Assembly: GCA_029573825.1 (NCBI GenBank)
Contig: JAKQCH010000040.1
Coordinates: 1-32,491 of the forward strand
Origin: Spirochaetota bacterium
Lineage (GTDB): Bacteria > Spirochaetota > UBA4802 > JAGODF01
Length of the DNA stretch: 32,491 bases
Direction: 5' to 3'
In this document: positions 23,159 through 30,637 of the stretch, one piece after another
Layout of the letters: each line of letters opens with the position of its first letter
Position numbering within the stretch: position 1 is the stretch's first letter
The notes under the pieces: generated by a model
The model's input: only the letters and a program-made list of their open reading frames with translations
Database searches by the model: none
What the model was told of the DNA's origin: nothing
Program-made: the position numbers and the translations under genes

Positions 23159-24202
23159 ATGTTCGAAGAACTGCAACAGAAAAAAGGATTCTGGTCACAT
23201 AAAGGTCCTTCAGGCGATATTGTGCTCTCGACAAGGGTGCGCCTCGCGAGAAATATACCCTCATTGAATTTTCCTCACCGTCAGAGCCGTACGGAGTTTT
23301 CCCTCATCAGGTCCATTATTGAGCGGTTCGCCGCGGAGTCGATTTTCCGTGACAATGTCCGCATACTCGAAGTACATGCCCTTGCCGACGATGATCGGCG
23401 TTTCCTCCGGGAGCGCAACCTTATCACCAGCGAGCTGGAAACCGCGCAGTACGGTATCGCGGTCGTGGACAGCGAGGAAGAATTTGTTATTATGGTCAAC
23501 GAGGAGGACCATTTCCGCATTCAGGTGATTGAGCCGGGATTTCAGCTGATGAAGGCGTACCAGCTGGCTGACAGGGTCGATAACGAGCTGAACAGGTTTG
23601 TCGCCTATGCCTATTCGAATGAGTTCGGATACCTGACCGCTTGCCCTTCGAATATCGGAACGGCCCTGAAGGCATCCGTGATGCTTCACCTTCCCCTCAT
23701 CTCACTGGCCAACATCGTCCTTGACGCGGTGAAGCTGCTCCGGGAGAAAAAAATTGACATCAAGGGAGTCGTGGGGGAGGGAACCGACACCGTGGGGAAT
23801 ATTTTTATTATCGCCAACCAGACCTCTCTCGGCGTTTCAGAGGTTGACATAATTGAGCGTGTTGACGAGGCGGCAAGAATCCTTATTGACATGGAGGATG
23901 AGAGAAGGGACGCGATTCTGGGGAATTCCGGCCTCGCGGTGGAAAATTTAGTGTGGCGGTCGTACGGTGTTCTGAAATACAGCCGAAGCGTCAGCTATAT
24001 AGAATCTATCAACCACCTGTCGCACATGCGGCTTGGTATTGTATTATCCTGCATAAAAAATATTGATTTATACAAAATTAATGATTTAATGGTTAATATG
24101 CAGTGGTCCCATCTTCAGCGCATCGCGGGAAAGGTCTTTATCAGCGTTGAAGAATGTGATGTGTTCAGGGCGGAATATTTAAAACAGGTATTGGAGCAAT
24201 AA
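23159..24202 (+). CDS. mcsB: McsB protein arginine kinase
   Basis: The 347-residue guanidino-kinase-fold enzyme has STRVRLARNIPSLNFP (24-39) for ATP binding, NEEDHFRIQ (114-122) with the catalytic Glu, and CPSNIGTALKASVMLHLP (162-179) with the guanidino-kinase Cys162. Other late McsB segments are GVVGEGTDTVGNIFIIANQ and an R-x-x-I-x-x-M-E-D-E-R-R-D-A stretch. It phosphorylates arginine in misfolded proteins, marking them for ClpCP. The N-terminal domain of creatine or arginine kinases is absent, as expected. Its SD lies in the end of mcsA (AAGGAAG). clpC follows after 6 bases. Confidence 0.97.
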   Translation: MFEELQQKKGFWSHKGPSGDIVLSTRVRLARNIPSLNFPHRQSRTEFSLIRSIIERFAAESIFRDNVRILEVHALADDDRRFLRERNLITSELETAQYGIAVVDSEEEFVIMVNEEDHFRIQVIEPGFQLMKAYQLADRVDNELNRFVAYAYSNEFGYLTACPSNIGTALKASVMLHLPLISLANIVLDAVKLLREKKIDIKGVVGEGTDTVGNIFIIANQTSLGVSEVDIIERVDEAARILIDMEDERRDAILGNSGLAVENLVWRSYGVLKYSRSVSYIESINHLSHMRLGIVLSCIKNIDLYKINDLMVNMQWSHLQRIAGKVFISVEECDVFRAEYLKQVLEQ

Positions 24203-24208
24203 ATCAGT

Positions 24209-26707
24209 ATGGAAATGTTTGATTTTACCAAGAGGTCGAGGAAGGTCCTTGAAGTGTATGCACAGTCCGAAGGGAGACGTCTCGGTTCAGATTCCCTCGG
24301 TCCCGAACATGTGATGCTGGCCCTTCTGAAGGACGAAGATTCGGTTGCGGCCAGAATAATGAAAATATTGAAAATTAATTTTGACCTCCTCCGGCGGAAT
24401 ATAGAAGTGGCGGTGAGAAAATCCGGCTCCACCATAATTTTAGGCAACGTGCCGATCAATGCGCGGTTTACAAAGATCATTGATCTCGCGAAGGAGGAGG
24501 CGCGGAAACTGAAAAACGGCTATATCGGTACTGAACATCTCCTCCTGGCGTTGTTTATGGACGGGACCTGTGTGGGATTCGATGCCCTCATTGCCAATGG
24601 TATTGACTACAACACGGTAAGAAACGAGGTCCTGAAAATACTCGGCGTGAAATCGCAGTCCCTGTATACGGGAAAGGCTTCCGATAAAACCAAAACACCT
24701 TCCCTTGAAGAGTTCGCACAGGATCTCACGCAGCTTTCCAGGGATGGACGAATCGATCCGGTAATCGGGCGTCAAAATGAGATTGAGCGGGTAATCCGCA
24801 TCCTCACACGGAAAACGAAAAACAACCCTATTCTCATCGGTGAAGCCGGTGTGGGGAAGACCGCCATTGTTGAAGGCCTTGCCCAGAAGATCTGTGAAAA
24901 ACAGGTCCCGGAGTCCCTTCAGAACAAACGGGTCATGGTGCTTGATATTGCCTCTGTCGTGGCGGGAACAAAATACCGCGGTGAGTTTGAGGACCGCCTC
25001 AAGAGAATAATGAAGGAAATTAAGAGCTCCGACGATGTGATTCTTTTCATCGATGAGCTCCATACCATAATTGGGGCCGGTGCCGCGGAAGGAGCGATTG
25101 ATGCCGCCAACATGCTGAAGCCCTCACTCGCGCGGGGAGAACTGCAGTGTATAGGCGCCACTACCCTGAACGAATACCGTCTGTACATTGAGAAGGACAG
25201 CGCCCTTGAGCGCAGGTTTCAGCATGTTCTTGTTGACGAGCCCTCCGTGGAGGAAACTATTGATATCCTTCAGGGAATACACAGCAGGTATGAGGCTTTC
25301 CACAAGGTTAAGTACACCGGGGAGTCCCTTGAACGGGCGGTGTTTCTTTCCGATAAATATATCCATGACAGGTTTCTTCCTGACAAGGCCATTGATATTA
25401 TTGATGAAGCCGGGTCAAAAGCCAGGTATGACAACTGTGACAAACCGGAGGATATCGACAGCCTGGAAAAAGAAATTGGTCTTCTGAATGAGAGAAAAAA
25501 TGATCTCGTGAAAATGCAGGAATATGAACAGGCCGCCGCAATCAGGGACCTCATCAATGAAAAGAAGACCCTTCTCACGGCCAAGATAAATGACTGGCAG
25601 CAGAAAATCAATGATTACGAGATCGTGGTGGGTGCCGACCAGATGGCGCTCATTGTCTCCCAGTGGACCGGAATTCCCGTTGAGAAGCTGGAGGAATCTG
25701 AATCAGAAAAACTTCTCCGGATGGAAGAGGATATCCATGAGCGCATTATCGGTCAGGATGAAGCGATCAGTTCCGTCAGCAGGGCCATCAGGAGGTCCAG
25801 GACTGGGCTGAAAAGCGCCAACAGGCCGATCGGCTCCTTCATCTTTCTCGGACCCACGGGTGTCGGGAAGACCGAGCTCGCGAAAGCCCTTGCGGAATTC
25901 ATGTTCGATGACGATACTGCCCTGATCCGCCTTGATATGTCCGAGTATATGGAAAAGCATGCTGTATCCAGGATCATCGGGTCGCCTCCGGGATATATCG
26001 GATACGATGAGGGGGGGCAGCTGACGGAAAAGGTCAAACGCAAGCCATATTCGGTGATACTGTTTGACGAAATAGAGAAGGCGCACCCTGATATCTTCAA
26101 CATACTGCTGCAGATATTTGAAGAAGGTGAACTGACAGATAATTCCGGTACTGTGGTAAGTTTCCGCGATGCGGTTATTATCATGACCTCCAATGTGGGA
26201 AACCGCGATTTTCAGCACCGCAGCAAAATGGGCTTCCTCGAGGTTGAGGATTTCAGCATGGCTGAAAGGGAAAAGGTCCTTGATGAGCTGCGGAAGCTTT
26301 TCACCCCTGAATTTATCAACCGCCTTGACGAAGTGGTGTATTTTCACAAGCTGAACAGGGATCATATCAAAAAAATTGTAGACCTCATGCTGGATGAAGT
26401 GAACGGAAAACTTGAGGACCGCAAGCTGGAACTGGAGTTTTCAAAAAGCGTGCGGAAGTATCTTTCCGACTACGGGTTTGACGAAAAGTACGGCGCACGG
26501 TTTCTCCGGCGGACCATTCAGAATGAAATAGAAGATGCCCTTGCGACGGAGGTGTTGAAGGGGAGATTCGAGAACTGCAGAAAACTTTTTGTGGGGCTCA
26601 AATCAAAGAAAATATATTTCAAGCCCCTTGAAATGATTGATGATGTTCATGACGGTTCCCGCAGTGAGGAAAGTGTGGAAGAAAAGGAAAAGGTTGATAT
26701 CACATAA
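24209..26707 (+). CDS. clpC: ClpC AAA+ unfoldase
   Basis: The 832-residue protein has two Clp_N repeats (about 1-145) that bind phospho-arginine in known ClpC. AAA1 has Walker A GEAGVGKT (201-208) and Walker B VILFIDE (267-273). A middle UVR-containing coiled coil lies at about 415-450 ([23 protein letters not shown]). AAA2 has Walker A GPTGVGKT (538-545) and [14 protein letters not shown] ClpP-docking tripeptide MGF is at 664-666, so it should feed a ClpP ring, whose gene is not here. The M-domain has the short ClpC form rather than the long ClpB form. GGAG lies 9-11 bases upstream of ATG. No clear terminator follows before the convergent gene 30 bases on. Confidence 0.97.
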   Translation: MEMFDFTKRSRKVLEVYAQSEGRRLGSDSLGPEHVMLALLKDEDSVAARIMKILKINFDLLRRNIEVAVRKSGSTIILGNVPINARFTKIIDLAKEEARKLKNGYIGTEHLLLALFMDGTCVGFDALIANGIDYNTVRNEVLKILGVKSQSLYTGKASDKTKTPSLEEFAQDLTQLSRDGRIDPVIGRQNEIERVIRILTRKTKNNPILIGEAGVGKTAIVEGLAQKICEKQVPESLQNKRVMVLDIASVVAGTKYRGEFEDRLKRIMKEIKSSDDVILFIDELHTIIGAGAAEGAIDAANMLKPSLARGELQCIGATTLNEYRLYIEKDSALERRFQHVLVDEPSVEETIDILQGIHSRYEAFHKVKYTGESLERAVFLSDKYIHDRFLPDKAIDIIDEAGSKARYDNCDKPEDIDSLEKEIGLLNERKNDLVKMQEYEQAAAIRDLINEKKTLLTAKINDWQQKINDYEIVVGADQMALIVSQWTGIPVEKLEESESEKLLRMEEDIHERIIGQDEAISSVSRAIRRSRTGLKSANRPIGSFIFLGPTGVGKTELAKALAEFMFDDDTALIRLDMSEYMEKHAVSRIIGSPPGYIGYDEGGQLTEKVKRKPYSVILFDEIEKAHPDIFNILLQIFEEGELTDNSGTVVSFRDAVIIMTSNVGNRDFQHRSKMGFLEVEDFSMAEREKVLDELRKLFTPEFINRLDEVVYFHKLNRDHIKKIVDLMLDEVNGKLEDRKLELEFSKSVRKYLSDYGFDEKYGARFLRRTIQNEIEDALATEVLKGRFENCRKLFVGLKSKKIYFKPLEMIDDVHDGSRSEESVEEKEKVDIT

Positions 26708-26737
26708 AAAATGGAAGCAGGTATCAGCCGGTGAATA

Positions 26738-27142
26738 TTACCGCAGGGACTGGATTGCAACAAAGTAAACAAACACTCCCAGTCCAGCATACATCACAGC
26801 CTTGCTGGCGATAAAGGTTCTGGTGTAGGCGAGGGGCAGGTCCAGGGCTTTCATTTTCCTGAAGGTGATAATGTTGGTCCCCGCCATGTAGACAACAAGC
26901 AGCCCGAAGTAGATCAGTGATATTGTCCGATAGCGGTCGGGATAGAGCTTTATAAATAAAAAAAAGCTGAGAATAATGACTACAATGGGAATGAGAAACT
27001 GAAACCGGAATCCCGCGAACACATCGATTAAAGCGCTCCGCGCATGTTCGTCAAGATGGCGGTTCGCTTTTTCATTGAGAAACCTGCTTACAAGAATGGT
27101 TATCACAAAAAAAATTATTGCAAAAAACTCCGGGTCTGTCAT
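26738..27142 (-). CDS. Small four-helix membrane protein of unknown function
   Basis: The 134-residue protein has four hydrophobic segments: about 5-20, 45-65 (FLIPIVVIILSFFLFIKL), 72-92 (ISLIYFGLLVVYMAGTNI) and 108-130. Short basic loops lie between them. No family motif is recognised. The start has AAGGA about 8 bases upstream. It follows the DEAD-box helicase gene by 19 bases on the same strand, so it is probably the second gene of that operon. Confidence 0.75.
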   Translation of the reverse strand: MTDPEFFAIIFFVITILVSRFLNEKANRHLDEHARSALIDVFAGFRFQFLIPIVVIILSFFLFIKLYPDRYRTISLIYFGLLVVYMAGTNIITFRKMKALDLPLAYTRTFIASKAVMYAGLGVFVYFVAIQSLR

Positions 27143-27161
27143 CTCTCATTCCTTGTCAGTG

Positions 27162-28748
27162 TCAATTCAGCTCTTTTTTCCCCTTCCTGCTGAAAAATCC
27201 CATTACCTTCCTGGCAATTGATTTCTTCTGAGTCTGCGGAACAGGCTGCGGCGCTGGGGCAGTGCGCGGAGCTTCTCTCGCTGACGGCCTGTTCTGTTTC
27301 ACGGGCCGGCGGTTCTCTGCTCGCTGCTGCTGGTTCTGCTGGGGTTTTCTCTTTTTTGACGCGGGCCGCTGTCCCCTCTGCTCCTGTGATTCTCTGGACT
27401 GCGCGGCGACAGCTCCCTGACGGGGCCCTCTGTTGCTCTTTTTCCTTTCAGCGGGGTGCTGTCTTTCCCTGCTTCCGCCTTCGGCGCTCCGTTCGTAAGA
27501 CCTCTCTGAGCGGGGGCCTTCTTTTCTTCTTCCGCTTCCCCGTTCCTGGCGTGCTCCCTGGGAGCGCTGCGGTCTTCCCCTTGAATCCCGCCGTTCCCTC
27601 GGGGGAACAATGTAATTTTTCTCGTAAAGACCTTCATCGGCAACATCGCTTTCGATTTTCAGGTTTGTGTAGGATTCAATGGATTCAAGTCCCCAGACAA
27701 ACTCTTCACAGACTAATGAAATAGCGGTCCCCGATTTCCCGACCCGTGCCGTCCGTCCTATGCGGTGTACGTAGTTTTCACAGTTTTCCGGAAGGTCATA
27801 ATTTATTACAAGCTCAAGGTCGTTGATGTGAAGTCCTCTCGCTGCGACATCTGTTGCAACGAGGAACGGCAGTTTCCCCTTTTTCACATCTTCAATGACC
27901 TGGAGCCTTTTGGACTGCGGGAGGTCTCCGATGATATATGTGGCGTTAAAGCCGTTCCGCTTCAATGTTTCCGCGACCTCAACGGCGCGGTGTTTGGTGT
28001 TGGTAAAGATTATGCCGTTCGTGGGCTTTTCTCTTTTTAGTATTCCCAGGAGAAGGCTCATTTTTTCTTTTTTTCCCACATGGTACAGTTTCTGGTGAAC
28101 ATTTTCCACCGTCACATGTTCCGGCTGTATTTCAACTTCCACGGGATTATTCATGAATTCATGGGCGATGTGTTTTACCCTGTCATCAAGGGTCGCGCTG
28201 AAAAGCATTGTCTGGCGCTGTGACTGGTCCGGCATTTTGTGGAACAGCTTCTTTATGTCGGGAAGAAATCCCATGTCGAAGAGCCTGTCCGCTTCGTCAA
28301 TGACGAACACCGAAAGGTCCCGCAGTGAAAGCTTTCCCGACATGGTGAAGTCGATGAGGCGTCCCGGAGTTCCAATGATGATATCGACGCCGTCTTTGAG
28401 CAGTTTTTCCTGCGTATTGTATCCGACACCGCCGTAAAAAACACCAATTTTAACGGGGAGATATTTCCCCAGGAGATGCGCCTCTTTTTCGATCTGAACC
28501 GCGAGTTCCCGTGTCGGGGCAACGATAAGGGCTTTCTGTTTCCTTTCCGGCTCCTGCATGAACACCTGCATTATTGAAACGAGAAACGCAGCGCTTTTCC
28601 CGGTTCCCGTCTGTGACTGGACCGATACGTCCTTTCCCTGGAAGGCATGGATATAGGTTGCCTCCTGGACCGGCATGCACTCAATAAAGCCGGCTTCTTC
28701 GATGCCTTTCATAAGGTCATCGTGTAGGTTTAATTCTGTAAATTTCAT
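27162..28748 (-). CDS. DEAD-box RNA helicase with a long basic tail
   Basis: The start is ATG 28748 (AGG 5 bases upstream); an in-frame GTG at 28754 lies within that SD. The 528-residue product has all DEAD-box motifs: the Q motif (FIECMPVQEA), SQTGTGKS (45-52), APTRELA, TPGR, IDEADRLFDMGF, FSATLDD, IIFTNTKH, DVAARGL and YVHRIGRTARVG. It is of the RhlE/RhlB/SrmB type. After about residue 370 a tail of some 150 residues is Arg/Gln/Pro/Ser-rich with RGRPQR-, RGPRQ- and RRP-type patches, which usually bind RNA loosely and can drive condensate formation. Likely roles are ribosome assembly, RNA decay or cold response. The small membrane protein gene follows. Confidence 0.95.
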   Translation of the reverse strand: MKFTELNLHDDLMKGIEEAGFIECMPVQEATYIHAFQGKDVSVQSQTGTGKSAAFLVSIMQVFMQEPERKQKALIVAPTRELAVQIEKEAHLLGKYLPVKIGVFYGGVGYNTQEKLLKDGVDIIIGTPGRLIDFTMSGKLSLRDLSVFVIDEADRLFDMGFLPDIKKLFHKMPDQSQRQTMLFSATLDDRVKHIAHEFMNNPVEVEIQPEHVTVENVHQKLYHVGKKEKMSLLLGILKREKPTNGIIFTNTKHRAVEVAETLKRNGFNATYIIGDLPQSKRLQVIEDVKKGKLPFLVATDVAARGLHINDLELVINYDLPENCENYVHRIGRTARVGKSGTAISLVCEEFVWGLESIESYTNLKIESDVADEGLYEKNYIVPPRERRDSRGRPQRSQGARQERGSGRRKEGPRSERSYERSAEGGSRERQHPAERKKSNRGPRQGAVAAQSRESQEQRGQRPASKKRKPQQNQQQRAENRRPVKQNRPSAREAPRTAPAPQPVPQTQKKSIARKVMGFFSRKGKKELN

Positions 28749-29084
28749 AACCACCTGTTGTTCGTTATAGTAAGGAATTTCTCTCTTTATTCCGGTATGG
28801 TAATGGGATTATCTTTCTGCTGCAAAACAGTCCAGTATGACAATTCGAAAATTCATAAGAGGATAAAGAAATTGCGTAGCAAGATAGTTCCGGTTGTCTC
28901 TGAAGGGTTTACTGCTACCTCAAGAGATTAATTATAGCAACAATCTCATAATACTCCCGAAAATTCAATTATTAAAACACATATTATATCAATAAAAATT
29001 CATAATTTTACGATATTTTTATTGGAATAATGACAGGAAAGGATCGGTTTTGTGTTTTTTGACATCGGGGTCCGAAAAAAGCTT

Positions 29085-29119
29085 TTGACAAAATGATCAA
29101 AACCATGTACAGCAGTACA
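29085..29119 (+). promoter_or_regulatory. Candidate promoter with palindrome before the acyltransferase gene
   Basis: TTGACA (29085-29090), a 17-base spacer and TACAGC (29108-29113). The palindrome TGTACAGCAGTACA (29106-29119) covers the weak -10. The whole 508-base gap 28749-29256 is AT-rich, and apart from this I see no gene or RNA in it. Confidence 0.35.
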
Positions 29120-29256
29120 GCAATGATTGACACAATAGGGTACCGATGCAACTGTCTTCATTGTCGGCAGGACTGGATGCGCATAACAGTAAAAGAATAC
29201 ACAGTAATTATGGTGATGTTACTGACAGTATATATTCTCAGCAGAGGTGAAGTGGT

Positions 29257-29790
29257 ATGAGAAAGTATAAAATTCCCGGGGTAACCATTTTTGAGCCTAC
29301 CCGTATTACCGGCTTGCCGAACATCGAATTCGGAAAGAACATCATTATTGACAGCTATACCTTTATTTATTCAAACAAGAGGCTTAAAATCGGCAACAAT
29401 GTTCATATCGCAAGCTTCGTATTTCTGAGCGGCGGTGAAGTGATTGAAATTGGTGATTTTGTCGGACTCTTCCAGGGGTGTAAGATTTACGCGAGTACCG
29501 ACGATTTCAAGGACTGGGGATTTGGCAATCCCACAATCGATGAAAAATTCAGAAATCCCTACCGGGCGCCTGTTGTGATCGGAAAATTCGCCGTGGTGGG
29601 GGCGAACTCTGTGGTGCTTCCCGGCGTTACTATCGGCGAGGGGGCATCGGTGGGGGCCTGTTCCGTGGTAACTCGGGACCTTGACCCGTGGGGCATCTAT
29701 ATCGGCAACAGGAAAATCGGTGAACGGAACAAACAGGGCGTTCTCGATAATTACGCACAGTATTTGAAGGAAACCGAAGGCAAGCGGTAA
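29257..29790 (+). CDS. Left-handed beta-helix (hexapeptide) acyltransferase
   Basis: The 177-residue protein is built of hexapeptide turns. IEFGKNIIIDSYTFI, LKIGNNVHIASFVFLSGG and VIEIGDFVGLFQGCKIYA come first, and VVIGKFAVVGANSVVLPGVTIGEGASVGACSVVTRDL after a loop at 79-105. The tail reads WGIYIGNRKIGERNK. This fits the LacA/WbbJ/VatD-type O- or N-acetyltransferase family acting on sugars of surface polysaccharides in the cytoplasm. The exact acceptor is unknown. In the loop region the usual catalytic His-containing turn is not obvious. A good SD (AGAGGTGA) lies upstream. It stands alone after a long AT-rich gap. Confidence 0.88.
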   Translation: MRKYKIPGVTIFEPTRITGLPNIEFGKNIIIDSYTFIYSNKRLKIGNNVHIASFVFLSGGEVIEIGDFVGLFQGCKIYASTDDFKDWGFGNPTIDEKFRNPYRAPVVIGKFAVVGANSVVLPGVTIGEGASVGACSVVTRDLDPWGIYIGNRKIGERNKQGVLDNYAQYLKETEGKR

Positions 29791-29869
29791 CGCGCATTTT
29801 TAAATTTTTTTTGTCATTTTTCCATCCCAATCGGCACTACTACGAAAGGCACAATTTTTTTTCGGGGTG

Positions 29870-30637
29870 ATGTCGATACCAATGCGCGCTGTTATTACAT
29901 ATACAGCTGTTCTCCTTGTACTGCTGTTCTCAGGAAAGGCCTTCGCTGCCATGAGCGAAGATGCCTCCTGGGAGCGTGACGCTGACGCCGCGGTGTGGGA
30001 CGATGCCGTGGCGCGGGGCGCAATGCCGCGCACCAGCTTCTCGAGCGCGAGTGCTGCCAGCCGGAACGCCGCGATACGTCAGGAAGCCCGCCGGATGCTT
30101 GAACACAGCAAAAACTCCGGTACAACGGACATCGCTGTTGCCGCCGCAATCCTAAAAGATACTGCAGGGCAGGGAGTCCTTCCCGTGACCGAACTGGAGT
30201 CATCCCTCATTACCGGCGCATTGATACTGTCATCTCTTCACCATTGCCATGGCCTTTCCCTTGAAGGCACAAACCGTGACCGTTACGGACACAGTGTGCT
30301 GTGTGCTGCTGCTATTGCGGGAAACGGTACATCCCGCACCGGGGCGGCAAAGAAACCATATCGGAAAAAAAATAATGAAAATAATAATGCCTCCCGCGTG
30401 AACCTTGTACAGTACGCCACTGACTGCGGGAAGGCGGACTACTACGGGCTCTTTCTGTATCTATGGGAGGACGGACCGTGGGACACCAAAAAAGCAGATA
30501 TTTTTAGCAGAATAATCCCGCCGTTAGTATCCATACGAGAAGTCTATTCAAATAACCCGGCACCATCATGTACCCCATCACATATACCGCTGACGTTCCC
30601 TTTCATCACTGAAACCATACCAGGAGTCCGCTCATGA
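29870..30637 (+). CDS. Secreted protein of unknown family, coupled to the next gene
   Basis: Starts at GTG 29867, ATG 29870 or ATG 29882 are all possible; the last has GGGGTG 12 bases upstream and gives the neatest signal peptide (MRAVITYTAVLLVLLFSGKA, cleavage near AFA-A). The mature part has an Asp/Ala/Trp-rich helical start, a possible structured centre with a Cys/His cluster (SSLHHCHGLSLEG and SVLCAA), a low-complexity Lys/Asn segment near 165-175, and a Cys-containing YATDCGKADYYGLFLYLWED region. I recognise no family. Its stop overlaps the next start by 4 bases (ATGA at 30634-30637), so the two products are probably made together and may interact in the envelope. Confidence 0.7.
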   Translation: MSIPMRAVITYTAVLLVLLFSGKAFAAMSEDASWERDADAAVWDDAVARGAMPRTSFSSASAASRNAAIRQEARRMLEHSKNSGTTDIAVAAAILKDTAGQGVLPVTELESSLITGALILSSLHHCHGLSLEGTNRDRYGHSVLCAAAIAGNGTSRTGAAKKPYRKKNNENNNASRVNLVQYATDCGKADYYGLFLYLWEDGPWDTKKADIFSRIIPPLVSIREVYSNNPAPSCTPSHIPLTFPFITETIPGVRS

